Origin: Deltaproteobacteria bacterium
GTDB lineage: Bacteria; Desulfobacterota; Desulfarculia; Desulfarculales; Desulfarculaceae
Length of the DNA stretch: 64,000 nucleotides
Direction of reading: 5' to 3'
Assembly (NCBI GenBank): GCA_020444165.1
Contig: JAHLLK010000017.1
Location: 1 to 64,000 of the forward strand
Below are positions 26,901-35,061 of this stretch, in pieces. The translations under genes were made by a program, and so were the position numbers. The notes beneath the pieces were generated by a model, which saw only the letters and a list, made by a program, of their open reading frames with translations, did no database searches and was not told where the DNA came from. The stretch's first letter is position 1. Every line of letters begins with the position of its first letter.

Positions 26901-26965
26901 CCTCTTGATCCCGGATGAGGGGCCGCACCGCCCCCGGCACCTAAGCCGCTAAGGGTCTCAGCCAT
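23927..26965 (-). CDS. Hybrid sensor histidine kinase (three PAS, GAF-like, HisKA, HATPase, receiver)
   Basis: 1012 residues and no evident membrane helix. PAS domains lie at about 82-200, 205-320 and 325-450 (IPVPIFYKDLQGVYLGCN; NVNQAFAEVFGY; RVLAWNRECERVTGY). A GAF-like region spans 455-635. The dimerisation His is in GGIAHDFNNILGA (about 650). The ATPase boxes are NLATNAAQAM, DTGLGIPPE and GTGMGLAVV. A C-terminal receiver has the phospho-Asp in ISDQTMP (about 933) and Lys in MKPL. It senses unknown cytoplasmic signals. Its overlap with the downstream cyclase gene suggests the two act in one pathway. Confidence 0.92.
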   Translation of the reverse strand: MAETLSGLGAGGGAAPHPGSRGMRPTQSQSGIAEIIRQLLDWRARRASGGDAPLAELDGLLDQMAACPDNPDPPPSAAQPDLLHTLMETIPVPIFYKDLQGVYLGCNRAFEELTGLTRENIVGRESSAFGAPELVRLQKIKDRELLAHPGHQEYEAEFLNVKGRRREIILHKATIQDDSGRLVGIVGTVTDITRMKRQEKAFREHTLQYLDFFDQAPLAIFQAEPGGRLVNVNQAFAEVFGYDSPAEVVAARLDAARDLCQAAAEYQRLEARALADGVAKNFQLNLRRTGGEEFVGNLQVRAVRDAKGDLAYLEGFVEDVTQRLAAERRLRVSEERLRQVITHMPVMLAALDREGRVLAWNRECERVTGYRAEDLRDNPQGLELVSSDPGFRRWLRGEAADASRTSRDRETELRHLDGSRRVVSWFNISRDFPVPGWHSWAVGMDVTRQRLSEEALQWQLVVSSALAGLAQSLLSPSPDLDAISWEVLERAQSLTSAVKGGLISFEPEYGSAWGPPRLKIRLWTGEPEDFAALVLEDPARLPVQASAFHGPGERPVAALGGLAGLAWANLAVAPVILANQVTGALVVGNAARKIGARELKALERLAALYALALEGHRHHALRHALEKQLRQAQKMEAMGTLAGGIAHDFNNILGAIIGYTELAALDAETGQARPESLEEVLKASERARELVRQILTFSRQAEQERVPTRLSSLVKEACRFLRASLPSTVDIVSEIAAPEAIALVDATQIHQVLMNLATNAAQAMEQGGVLRVRLTADELGPADTAGQPHLEPGPYLRLEVSDTGLGIPPEILDRIFEPFFTTKKMGEGTGMGLAVVHGIVRSHGGGLRVWSEPGGGATFQVLLPQVALATLPAGGGQAAAPTGSERVLFVDDEADLVEVGQLLLGKLGYRVEALTSPEAAWERLLADPTAYDLLISDQTMPRLTGSQLAKRAYELRPDLPVVLVTGYSRSLAPESLADTNVKLVLMKPLNKSDLATNVRRALDEAADGDAFR

Positions 26966-27421
26966 TCACGGGGGCGGGAAGCTCTGCGAACGAGGGGAAG
27001 CCTGCTTGCCGGGAGGGGCGGCGGACGCCGTCCACCCGCCTGCCCCCTACCCCGCCACGCCTGGCCGCCGCCCCCCGGACGTCAAGCCATTTCCCTCCGG
27101 CGGTTGTCCCCCGGTCGGTGACGGATGCGGGCTTCGCTGATCAGGGACAATCTTACCATGCCCGCTCCCAGGGCGGGACAGATTGCTGACCCAGGACGAC
27201 TTGGCCTTGGTCGCCCACCTCTTTGGCAAAGGTCAAAAGGCGTGGATCTTGGCCATTTTGGCAAACAGCCAGGAAGCGCGGGGCCCTCCCCGGCCGGGCC
27301 CTGGGTCGGGACGGCTCATCCCGCCCGCGGCGGGAGATGTTTGGCCGGCGTGGGCACGGCGTTGTATGATGAAGAACGGGCGGGCCGCGGGAGAAAGGCC
27401 CCGGACCGGGAAGGAGCAAAC
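26966..27421. other. Intergenic region between divergent genes
   Basis: 456 bases separate the minus-strand hybrid kinase from the plus-strand secreted protein. I see no convincing gene: short frames here lack family features. A possible sigma-70 promoter lies at its right end (27341-27370). TTTGGCAAA occurs twice as a direct repeat near 27229 and 27269. Confidence 0.5.
27341..27370 (+). promoter_or_regulatory. Possible sigma-70 promoter for the DUF4412-like gene
   Basis: TTGGCC (27341-27346) and TATGAT (27365-27370) are separated by 18 bases, with a TTG just before the -10 element. The coding start is about 50 bases downstream. The -35 match is only partial. Confidence 0.4.
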
Positions 27422-27973
27422 ATGCCGCGCGCCAAATTTTTGGCTTTCATTCTCTTGATCTTCTTGGCCGGTTGGGCCCGGCCGGCCCTCGCCGTGGAGT
27501 TCCGCGCCTTGGTGCGGGTGGAGACCCTGGGCATGACCGAGACCGGCCGGCTCTACGTCAAGGGCCACCGCCAGCGCTTTGAAAAGGAAGAGCACGGCAC
27601 GGTGGTCATCAACCTGGTGGACCTGGACAAGGGCCAGGCCCTGGTCCTGTTCCCGGACACCAAAACCTATCGGCAATATCCCATCGAAGCTCAGGAGATG
27701 GCCGGCCTGCCGGTGCCGGTGGATCTGCCTCCCCAGGCCGAAAAGCAGGGCGAGGTGGATATGGACGGCTACAACTGCCAGAAATATCACTATATCCACG
27801 CCTATTACGGCGAGATCACCAGTTGGTGGTCCCCCTGGCTGGGCTTTCCCTTGAAGGTGATCCGCAAGACCCTGACCGGCGAGACCAAGGTCACCCTGAG
27901 CTACATCAAGGAAGGCTGGCTGCAAGACGACCTCTTTGTGGTCCCCCAGGGGTACCGCAAGATATCCCAATGA
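27422..27973 (+). CDS. Secreted protein resembling DUF4412 proteins
   Basis: 183 residues. A clear signal peptide (FLAFILLIFLAGWARPALA) is cleaved near residue 25. The mature part, beginning VEFRALVRVETLGMTETGRLYVKGHRQRFE, and the segment VVINLVDLDKGQALVLFPDTKTY resemble periplasmic DUF4412-type beta-rich proteins related in fold to LolA/LppX lipoprotein carriers. ATG 27422 has AAGGAG nine bases upstream and starts the signal peptide; the frame is open further upstream without support. It is followed after 76 bases by a methyltransferase gene. No function is assigned. Confidence 0.75.
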   Translation: MPRAKFLAFILLIFLAGWARPALAVEFRALVRVETLGMTETGRLYVKGHRQRFEKEEHGTVVINLVDLDKGQALVLFPDTKTYRQYPIEAQEMAGLPVPVDLPPQAEKQGEVDMDGYNCQKYHYIHAYYGEITSWWSPWLGFPLKVIRKTLTGETKVTLSYIKEGWLQDDLFVVPQGYRKISQ

Positions 27974-28049
27974 GGCCGCGGGGAGGCCGTCCTCCCCTCC
28001 CAAAAGCGGGTGGGCGCTGGCGCCGGCCCTCGGAAAGGATGATCCAGGT

Positions 28050-29057
28050 ATGGACAAGGGTTGGACCAGCGAAGAGGTGCGGCGTTTGGCCGGGGCTTAT
28101 TGGAGTTCCTGCGCCCTGCACGCCGGCGTGCAGACCGGGGTCACCACCTTTCTGGCCCAAAAGGGGCCGGCCACGGCCGCGGACCTGGCCACCCACCTGG
28201 GCCTGGATCCCCGGGCCACGGGTATGCTGTGCACGGCGCTGTTGGCCCTCAAGGCGGTGAGCCTGGCGGACGGGACCTACACCTTGGCCCCGGACCTGGC
28301 CCCCCTCCTGGACCCTGAAGCCCCCCAGAGCCTGGCCAATTCCATCCTGCATTTGGCGGATATGGTGCCCGATTGGGGCCGCCTGGCCCAGTGCGTGACC
28401 ACCGGCCGGCCGGTGCCCGAGGAGGAAGAGGACCCCGGGGCGGGACAGCAGAACCGGGCCCACTTCTACCGGGCCATGCGCGATCTGGCCCGCGGCCAGG
28501 CCCCGGGCCTGGCGGCCGTCCTGGGCCTCCGGGCCGGCATGCGGGTGTTGGACCTGGGCGGCGGGCCGGGCGTCTACGGCCTCAATTTCGCGGCCGAGAC
28601 CCCGGGCCTGGACGTGACCATTTTCGACCTGCCCCAGGCCGAACAGTTCTTCCGCCAGGAAGCGGCGCGCCTGCCCGCGGCCCATGGCGTCAAATTCCTG
28701 GCGGGGGATTTCACAGACACGCCCCTGGGCGGGCCCTATGACCTCATCTGGCTCTCCCAGGTGCTGCACGGCCAGGGGCCGGAATCCTGCCAAAAACTCC
28801 TGAACAAAGCCGTTGCCGCCCTGGCCCGGGGCGGCATGATCTATATCCAGGAGTTCGTGCTGGACCGGGAAAACCCCGTGCCCCCCTGGCCGGCCCTGTT
28901 CTCCCTGAACATGCTCATCAACACCCCCCACGGCCAGAGCTACTCGGCCGGAGAGCTGACGGGCTTCCTCAGCCGGACCGGGCTCTGCCGGGCGGAGCAC
29001 CTGGGCCCCACCCGGCCGGGCTCGCCGGCCGGTCTGGTGCGGGGGGTTCGGGAATAG
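28050..29057 (+). CDS. SAM-dependent O-methyltransferase (Methyltransf_2 type)
   Basis: 335 residues. An N-terminal winged-helix dimerisation domain (LHAGVQTGVTTFLAQKGPATAADLATHLGL) precedes a Rossmann methyltransferase domain with the glycine-rich SAM motif VLDLGGGPGVY near residue 168, then IFDLPQAE and FLAGDFTDTPLGGPYDLIWLSQVLH. This is the architecture of acetylserotonin/hydroxyneurosporene-type O-methyltransferases used on small aromatic or polyketide substrates. The substrate is unknown. The ATG at 28050 is chosen because upstream codons are not conserved-looking. Confidence 0.88.
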   Translation: MDKGWTSEEVRRLAGAYWSSCALHAGVQTGVTTFLAQKGPATAADLATHLGLDPRATGMLCTALLALKAVSLADGTYTLAPDLAPLLDPEAPQSLANSILHLADMVPDWGRLAQCVTTGRPVPEEEEDPGAGQQNRAHFYRAMRDLARGQAPGLAAVLGLRAGMRVLDLGGGPGVYGLNFAAETPGLDVTIFDLPQAEQFFRQEAARLPAAHGVKFLAGDFTDTPLGGPYDLIWLSQVLHGQGPESCQKLLNKAVAALARGGMIYIQEFVLDRENPVPPWPALFSLNMLINTPHGQSYSAGELTGFLSRTGLCRAEHLGPTRPGSPAGLVRGVRE

Positions 29058-29085
29058 CACAGGGAAAGAGTGCTGGTGACCAGGT

Positions 29086-29118
29086 GAAAAATCGGCACGG
29101 CGCGGGCAGCGCCGTGCC
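29086..29118 (-). terminator. Rho-independent terminator downstream of fic
   Basis: A perfect 10-bp stem GGCACGGCGC/GCGCCGTGCC with a five-base loop (29094-29118) is followed on the minus strand by GATTTTTC. It sits 38 bases after the Fic stop codon. It also lies 30 bases past the plus-strand methyltransferase gene, but only the minus direction has a U-run. Confidence 0.82.
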
Positions 29119-29155
29119 TCGTCGATCCGTGGCAAATCGCGGGCTAACCTCTATC

Positions 29156-30319
29156 TTAAACTTCAATTTTTCTATGTGGCATGAAGGCGAAAATCGTTTC
29201 TATTTTAGGACTAACTTTCCTACCTTTTATGACGAGTAAATCCATCCTCTCAAGAGCGTTGATATCCCGGGTAATCGCCTTCGGTGTCAGCTTGGAATAG
29301 TATCTGGCCATCTCCGTACTCAGATCGGGAATCTCTGCCGAGGAAATAAAGCCGGTGAAAGGCATCGCCAAAATCAAATCGCGCCTTCGGCGGTTGGCCT
29401 CCCCCTTCAGCTTACCGAATTTCTCATGAATATAACTTTCCCATGCCACTCTAAGTTGATATCCCTGTATCAAATCTACCTGTTCCCTCAAGCCATCCAA
29501 AAAGCCTTGCACGGCATATTCAATAAATTTTACAACACCTTCTGCTCCCTTCCTGGCTTCATCAAGACGCAAATAATACTTGGATCTCGTTTTATTATAG
29601 TGATTACTAAGAAGATGAACACACGGTTGAGGGCAACCGGAGCTGGCCAAAAAATATAGCTCGATCAGCCGGGCGGTGCGGCCATTACCATCCCCAAAGG
29701 GATGTATCCAAGCCAGATACAGATGGGCCACCACCGCCTTAATCAGGGCATAGGCTATTCTTTGATCCTTTGGCATGGGAAAATCATTGAGCATTTGGCA
29801 GTAGCGGTCCATGAGGTAAGCAACATCCTCTGGGGGAGCCGATCGGTAAGTGCCGGCGCCAACCTGACAGTTGCGATAGTCCCCGGGAGTAACGTGCTCG
29901 GGCAATTCCAAACCCGCCAGGACAAGAGAATGCCAATGGCGGATCAAATCCGGAGATATTGTCTCTACATCTTCAGTGATTACTCCCTGCCAACACTCCG
30001 CGAAAGCCACGAGAACATTTTGCACCTCCTTGGCCATATATTGACGTGACGGTGGGACTGCTTCCTGTCCCTTGTTCATCACGTCTTGAATCTCTTCTTC
30101 GGTGAGGGTGTTTCCTTCTATGGCCGTGGTGGCTTGCACCCCTTTTCGCAGATTGACTTCCATCAGTTTTTGAGATACCGCCGGCTTCAGCGCCACATTG
30201 GCGACGTGCTCGCATTTGGAGGCGCATTCCCCCAAGGCGACCCATGTTTTCGGGGCGACCCGGTTGAGATCCAAGTTAAAATCGATCCAGGGATGTGTCC
30301 GTTCGTATGTCCGTTTCAT
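29156..30319 (-). CDS. Fic-domain protein AMPylase (self-inhibited class II type)
   Basis: About 387 residues. The Fic core motif HPFGDGNGRTAR (near residue 210) provides the catalytic His and phosphate-binding Asn/Arg used to transfer AMP from ATP to a protein hydroxyl. An N-terminal TAIEGN motif (near residue 66) is the inhibitory helix with the Glu that blocks ATP, making it a class II Fic protein. A C-terminal winged helix follows (SKLTPKAITRDINALERMDLLVIKG). The start MKRTYERTHPW matches the usual family N-terminus; an ATG 15 bases upstream is an alternative. Codons are far more A/T-rich than in all neighbours, which points to recent acquisition. Confidence 0.92.
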   Translation of the reverse strand: MKRTYERTHPWIDFNLDLNRVAPKTWVALGECASKCEHVANVALKPAVSQKLMEVNLRKGVQATTAIEGNTLTEEEIQDVMNKGQEAVPPSRQYMAKEVQNVLVAFAECWQGVITEDVETISPDLIRHWHSLVLAGLELPEHVTPGDYRNCQVGAGTYRSAPPEDVAYLMDRYCQMLNDFPMPKDQRIAYALIKAVVAHLYLAWIHPFGDGNGRTARLIELYFLASSGCPQPCVHLLSNHYNKTRSKYYLRLDEARKGAEGVVKFIEYAVQGFLDGLREQVDLIQGYQLRVAWESYIHEKFGKLKGEANRRRRDLILAMPFTGFISSAEIPDLSTEMARYYSKLTPKAITRDINALERMDLLVIKGRKVSPKIETIFAFMPHRKIEV

Positions 30320-30334
30320 AATTAGATTAACCAT

Positions 30335-30630
30335 ATATAATTATTACAATATTATTTTTTACTTCCAGTTTTTGTCCTTTGCCGTGTCCCATATTTTATA
30401 CATCAGTTGGCCGGTGTCAAATAAATGAGATTTTCACATGCCCACCAGTCCCACTCAAAAGGCCATAGGGTGAACAAGCTGATTATCTTGAAAATTCCTC
30501 CCATGCGGCCACATTTCCCGTTCTTGCACGGAAAATGGCCAGAGCGGATTCCCAAGGAAGAGACGTCTTCTTTCCGCCGGCCGGGTCAGCCGCCCGGCCA
30601 GCGGAGTGATATTCTCGGCCTGAACGAAGC
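30335..30630. other. AT-rich junction between fic and the phage module
   Basis: The first 100 bases are strongly A/T-rich (runs such as ATATTATTTTTTAC), unlike the surrounding genome, and probably hold the fic promoter. The rest falls back to average composition. Small open frames here have no recognisable features. This marks the left edge of the accessory DNA; I could not identify an att repeat. Confidence 0.5.
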
Positions 30631-31152
30631 CTAGTAACTCATCAAGTCAGTGGTGGAGACATCCGGGTCGGGATGCACGCTGCCAGCCACCCCGAAGCGC
30701 TCCTCGAACCAGGCATGGGACACCTCCACCGCGGCCAATTCTTGGGGCGTAGCCGCCGCGGCCAGGGCGGCCTTGCGCTCGAAATAAGCCGCGATGAGGG
30801 ACTGTTTCCAGGCCCGGGTGGCCAACACCGGGGCGGGCGGCTCCTGGCCCGCCTCCAGGGCCGCCAGGGCCGCGTCCCGGAGGTTGCCGGCCAGAGCCGC
30901 GTCATAGCGGACGGCCCCGTCGGGCTTATGGGCCACGAAGCGGTCCACCGCGCTCTTGAGCGCCCACTGGGCCTCGGTATGCATTTTTTCCAAGTCCACC
31001 GGCGGGTCCTGGATCACTCCGCCGGCCGCTTCCCAGGCCAGGATGGCCCGGCGGTCAGCATTGGCCGGGTCGTCGGGCACGGCATGCGCCATACCCTCAG
31101 CGCCCAGGACTTCCAACCATCCATTGTGTTTAATCACCTGATTTATCTGCAT
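30631..31152 (-). CDS. Phage tail-fibre-associated protein (unknown)
   Basis: 173 residues, the last gene of the phage module, nine bases after the fibre gene. It begins MQINQVIKHNGWLEVLGAEG and is rich in Ala and helices (KAALAAAATPQELAAVEVSHAWFEE). Position after a fibre is typical for fibre-assembly chaperones (tfa-like) or DUF4376-type proteins, but I recognise no firm domain. A small trailing tail protein is the best guess. Confidence 0.6.
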   Translation of the reverse strand: MQINQVIKHNGWLEVLGAEGMAHAVPDDPANADRRAILAWEAAGGVIQDPPVDLEKMHTEAQWALKSAVDRFVAHKPDGAVRYDAALAGNLRDAALAALEAGQEPPAPVLATRAWKQSLIAAYFERKAALAAAATPQELAAVEVSHAWFEERFGVAGSVHPDPDVSTTDLMSY

Positions 31153-31161
31153 CGCACCCCC

Positions 31162-32382
31162 CTATAGCTCTGCGACCAATTCGCCCCAATTATTGTCGAC
31201 CGTGAAGTACCCCATGCTCGTGCTTAATCCTGACCATTCCCCCAAGCGCAGCTTAAGCCCATCGATATGGGTCTGGCTTGCAATGATGCTCAGAGGGTTG
31301 GCGGTGGTGTCTCCCCAGCTTCCGCCGGTAGCCGCCATCAGACTTGTGGACAGCAGGTTGACGGTCGGGGACACGCGCAAGTTCAAGCCACACATTTGAA
31401 AAGTGATCATGGAGGAATTGGCGGCCCAGCCGGGCACTCCCCGACCGAGTTTCATATAGTAGCGTCGGCATATCGCTAGTTCACTTGCATAGGTTCGCTG
31501 CTCAAAGGCCGTACACTCCGAACCCACTTCCAGTTGGGCATAGGCCAGGTCGACGCGGTCATCCACCGCGGCGTTGGTGTCGTCCAGCCAGACAAACACC
31601 GCCAGATTGTTGACCGTGTCCGGCACGTAAACGTTTTCCAGTTTGCCGCGCATACCGGCCCAGTCCGGAGTCAATGGCTCGGTAAGGCCCAATCTTATCC
31701 AATCGGCCGCCCAGATGGGCTCGGCCCCCGCCCCGGCCCACACCGCCACCACGTCGCGGGTCACCGCGTCGGCCGTGCCGGTCCAGCCCAGGAGGGCCAG
31801 GCGCACCTTGGAAGTGGATAGGTTGGCTTCATGCCGTTTGGCGCTGACCGCAAATGACACCACGCGTTCATTGCAGAAGTAAGTGTCCTTGGCCTCCAGG
31901 ATTTGCACCCAGCCCCATTGCTTGTTGGCCGTTTCCTGGATGTTGGCCAGGTAGTGCTGAGCCGTGGGATTAGCGAAAATGCTCACGTCAATCACATCGT
32001 CACCGTCCGACAAGAGGCACCAGCGGTCGGGCAGATAGGCGCCGTCATTATTGGCGGGGGATGTGGTGGAGGTGAAAGCGGTGCCCCGCTGGGCCACGTT
32101 GAATGCGCCGTTGATCAGCAGGTTCTTGCGGCCCAGGGCCTCGGCCCCGCCGGCGTACTGCCAGGCGCTGCCGGAGTAGCGCCACAGGGCGGGGTAATCA
32201 TCGTCCACCCACAACAGCCCGGCGTACGGCGTGGCATAGGCCAGGCGCTCGGCCCGGGGGCCCACCCGGACCTTGGCCGTGCCCTCGCCCGCGGCCTGCA
32301 CGTCGGCGTCGATCTGGTTGAAGGTGTCCCGGAGGGCGAAATCCCAGTCCCCGCTGGAGCGGGAAGGCAGATTGTAAGCCAT
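31162..32382 (-). CDS. Phage tail fibre / receptor-binding protein
   Basis: 406 residues. The N-terminal part has a short trimer-like region (ADVQAAGEGTAKVRVGP...LWVDDDYPALWRYSGSAW), then KNLLINGAFNVAQRG and a beta-sandwich carbohydrate-binding-like domain. The C-terminal motif DLAYAQLEVGSECTAFEQR followed by ELAICRRYY is widespread at the ends of siphophage fibres. It would bind the host surface. Base composition around 31162-31500 is slightly lower in GC than the rest of the module, as often seen for exchanged fibre tips. Confidence 0.85.
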   Translation of the reverse strand: MAYNLPSRSSGDWDFALRDTFNQIDADVQAAGEGTAKVRVGPRAERLAYATPYAGLLWVDDDYPALWRYSGSAWQYAGGAEALGRKNLLINGAFNVAQRGTAFTSTTSPANNDGAYLPDRWCLLSDGDDVIDVSIFANPTAQHYLANIQETANKQWGWVQILEAKDTYFCNERVVSFAVSAKRHEANLSTSKVRLALLGWTGTADAVTRDVVAVWAGAGAEPIWAADWIRLGLTEPLTPDWAGMRGKLENVYVPDTVNNLAVFVWLDDTNAAVDDRVDLAYAQLEVGSECTAFEQRTYASELAICRRYYMKLGRGVPGWAANSSMITFQMCGLNLRVSPTVNLLSTSLMAATGGSWGDTTANPLSIIASQTHIDGLKLRLGEWSGLSTSMGYFTVDNNWGELVAEL

Positions 32383-32497
32383 GTGCTTCTCCTAACCTGG
32401 TTTCGCAAAGGCCGTCAGGCCTCTGGCAAGCTGACGCGGTTAATCGCGGGTTTTTCCGAATCCGTGCATTGGCCTCGGGAGGTTTATCCCCGGCCGG

Positions 32498-33361
32498 CTA
32501 GCGGCTCTCCCGGACCGAAAGGGCCAGAGAGCCGCGGCACAGCGCCCCCACCTCGACGGCGGCGGGCTCGGTGAGGTGGCAGTAGAGCTGGTTGTGCAGG
32601 CGGCCGCCCAGGATCCCCAGCCCGGCCAGGAAATCTCCCACAAAGGAAACCCCCACCCCCAACTGCTGGACCGTGGCATACCAGGTGCCCCAGGTTTCCC
32701 CGGGGTCCACCTGGTCATAACGATAGGATGCCTCCCGGAACTTGGTCTGGCGGTCCCGCCAGGGCTGGCCGCCCTTGCTGTAGGTGATGCTGCTGGGGTC
32801 CCGGGGGGCGTTTTCCATGCCCTCGGACACCCCCCGCCCCGAGGAGCGGTAGGCGTCCAGGAGCAAGCGCCCGGCCTCCACATGGCCCGCGGGATTGCCG
32901 GGGTCGGCCAGGCTCACCCGCCAGAATCGGGCCACCACCTGGTCGAAGTAGATGACCCGGAGGGTGCCGGCCGGGAAATAGGCGGCCACCTCCTCGGGCG
33001 TGAGATAACCGCCGTAACCCGTTTCCCCGAACCCGCCTTCGCCAAAGCCGAACAACGGTTCCCAGGCCGGATAGGTGTCGTTTTTCAGGTCGTCCCCGCC
33101 GGCCAGGGTGCCGGCGGCCAGGCTGATGGCGCCAAAGGCGGTGAGGTTGTGGTTCACCAGGGCCAGGCAGTTGAAGGCCCGGGCCTGGCCGAAATCCAGG
33201 TCCACGTACTCGGACGCGCACCCGGCGGCCCGCCATACCCGGGTGCGGAACTGGTCCTGAAGATGGGTCACGGGCAGCGCCGCGGCGGCGCTGGAGGCGG
33301 TGAGCGTGGCGCCGTCCACCAAGCTCCCCAAAAGCAATCTGGTCTGCACAGGCATGGACAT
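32498..33361 (-). CDS. Phage tail structural protein (unknown family)
   Basis: 287 residues. ATG 33361 shares one base with the stop of the preceding tail-tip gene (TGATG), so they are translationally coupled; longer upstream frames are ignored. The sequence looks like a beta-rich structural protein with discoidin/galactose-binding flavour (SSAAAALPVTHLQDQFRTRVWRAAG; YVDLDFGQARAFNCLALVNHNL). It has the size and position of minor tail or baseplate proteins before the fibre. I cannot name it more exactly. Confidence 0.7.
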   Translation of the reverse strand: MSMPVQTRLLLGSLVDGATLTASSAAAALPVTHLQDQFRTRVWRAAGCASEYVDLDFGQARAFNCLALVNHNLTAFGAISLAAGTLAGGDDLKNDTYPAWEPLFGFGEGGFGETGYGGYLTPEEVAAYFPAGTLRVIYFDQVVARFWRVSLADPGNPAGHVEAGRLLLDAYRSSGRGVSEGMENAPRDPSSITYSKGGQPWRDRQTKFREASYRYDQVDPGETWGTWYATVQQLGVGVSFVGDFLAGLGILGGRLHNQLYCHLTEPAAVEVGALCRGSLALSVRESR

Positions 33362-35058
33362 CACCCCCAGAGTTTCATGGTGATCGTGGCGTTCTGGTGG
33401 TCTTCGGCAAAGCCGACCACCCGGAACAAGGGACCCGCGGCCAGACCAAAGCGCTCCCGGGTCACCCGCACCAGCGCCCCCAGGTCCAGGGGCAGGGATT
33501 GCAGCTTCAACTTGATGGTGAGCACCCGGCGGCGCTGGCCGAAAAGCGCCAGCCACCAGGCGGCCACGGTTTCCCCCTCCGTGGCGGAATAGAGCAGGGT
33601 GCCGTGCTCACAGGTGGTGGCCAGGGGATAGAGGCCCTTGACCGTGTCGTCCTGGGCCGTGGCCCAGACGTACTCCTCCGCCACCCGGGCCCGCCAATCC
33701 TCATCCGCCACCGGGTCCACCTCCTTCTGCACGGTCCAGACCCGGCCAGCTCCCACCCGGGCCTGATGGTAAAGCCGATCCTCGGGTTCCACGGCGAAAT
33801 CCAGGATCTCGGCGTCGCTCAGTTCCAGGGCCGGGCTCCCGGCCGGCGGCGTGAAGCGCAACATCTGGAACTGGCCGGCGTAGTTGAACCCGGCCACCGC
33901 GGTGAGCCCCGTCAACAAGGACTCCACCGCGCCCATGACCGGCGATTGGCTGTCCAGAAACAGCCCCACGGCCTGGGGCACCGCGGCGTTGAAGGCAGCC
34001 ACGGAAGCCGTGTCCACCTCGGCCGTGGTGAACCCGCCGAAAGAGGTCACCAGGTCCTGGGCGATCTCCCCTGGTTTTTCCTTGTAGACCCCGCCGATCC
34101 GGCGGCCCTTCACCTCGCAGGTGATGGAGCCGTACTCCGGCTCGGTGGCCAGCTTGATGGTTCCGTTGGCGAGGTTGACGAAGTAGTTGGTCCCGGCGAC
34201 CCACCGATACCCGCCGTCATACACCGCGACTACTTCCTGGATGGGTCCCAGGTCCGGGTCGTTGACCAGGTAAAGGTGGTCCAAGGTATCGATCAAGACG
34301 GGAGTCAGGTTGTAGCAATGGCCGTAAACCAGGGGCCGTGGCTTGCCCTTGGCCCCTTGGGGCAGCTCCCGGCAGGTCCAGACGGGCCCTCCGTCGTATT
34401 CCTCGACCGGGGCGCCGGGGAAGTCTGGCCAGCTCGGGACGGTGGCTCCGCTGGTGCCGGCTTTGGCGCACTCGTAGTAATAGCCCGTGCTGGTGGGCGG
34501 CGACACGAACTTGCCCAGGGCATAGACCGTGGAAGGAGCCCACTTGTCCCAACCGTCGGGGTCCAGGAGGTTGGGCGGCACCTGGGCGTTGGCCAATTTT
34601 TCGTCGCGGCCGTAGAGCGGTACGCTGACCGTGGTGTCGTCAAAGCTGGGCCCGCCCACGTGGCCCCGGAGCACCACGCCCCAGTTGTCCCAGGCCAGCA
34701 CCGTGGGATCGGGGTCGCCCACCGTGAGGGTGATCTTCTGGCCGGCCCAGGCGTAGTCGGCCAAAAACTGGTCCAGGGTGAGCCCGCCGGCCACGGGGAC
34801 ATCCGGGTCCAGGGCCAGCTCCATCTCCCCGAAACTGACCATGGTCTGGCCGGAAACCAGCTGCTGGGCGCTGTGGCTGATGGAGGGGATGCCGATCAGG
34901 CAAGGGGTGAAGTAATTGCTCCCATCCCACACCCCGCCGCTGGTGGCCACCCGCACGGTCTGGGCGGCGCCGTCGGCTATGCGTTGCAGGGTCCACACCG
35001 CGGCGTAGACCTTTTCGGTGTCGGGCAGGGCGGCCCATTGACTGAAGCTCTGCGCCAT
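33361..35058 (-). CDS. Phage tail-tip / baseplate hub-like protein
   Basis: 565 residues, directly after the tape measure gene, the usual place for distal tail and hub proteins. It is beta-rich, begins QSFSQWAALPDTEKVYAAVWTL, and contains repeated extended segments (KITLTVGDPDPTVLAWDNWG; GRRIGGVYKEKPGEIAQDLV) and a C-terminal domain reminiscent of hub proteins (LGALVRVTRERFGLAAGPLFRVVGF). No peptidase motif is seen. It is assigned by position and style. Confidence 0.7.
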   Translation of the reverse strand: MAQSFSQWAALPDTEKVYAAVWTLQRIADGAAQTVRVATSGGVWDGSNYFTPCLIGIPSISHSAQQLVSGQTMVSFGEMELALDPDVPVAGGLTLDQFLADYAWAGQKITLTVGDPDPTVLAWDNWGVVLRGHVGGPSFDDTTVSVPLYGRDEKLANAQVPPNLLDPDGWDKWAPSTVYALGKFVSPPTSTGYYYECAKAGTSGATVPSWPDFPGAPVEEYDGGPVWTCRELPQGAKGKPRPLVYGHCYNLTPVLIDTLDHLYLVNDPDLGPIQEVVAVYDGGYRWVAGTNYFVNLANGTIKLATEPEYGSITCEVKGRRIGGVYKEKPGEIAQDLVTSFGGFTTAEVDTASVAAFNAAVPQAVGLFLDSQSPVMGAVESLLTGLTAVAGFNYAGQFQMLRFTPPAGSPALELSDAEILDFAVEPEDRLYHQARVGAGRVWTVQKEVDPVADEDWRARVAEEYVWATAQDDTVKGLYPLATTCEHGTLLYSATEGETVAAWWLALFGQRRRVLTIKLKLQSLPLDLGALVRVTRERFGLAAGPLFRVVGFAEDHQNATITMKLWG

Positions 35059-35061
35059 GGC

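Noticed and set aside
23861..26908. Long plus-strand frame over the hybrid kinase
   Set aside because: Antisense shadow; PAS, HisKA, ATPase and receiver motifs are on the minus strand.
27183..27458. Small plus-strand frame before the DUF4412-like gene
   Set aside because: No ribosome-binding site; it overlaps the well-supported start of the next gene in another frame.
30425..30634. Small plus-strand frame next to the phage edge
   Set aside because: No ribosome-binding site or recognisable feature; probably chance.
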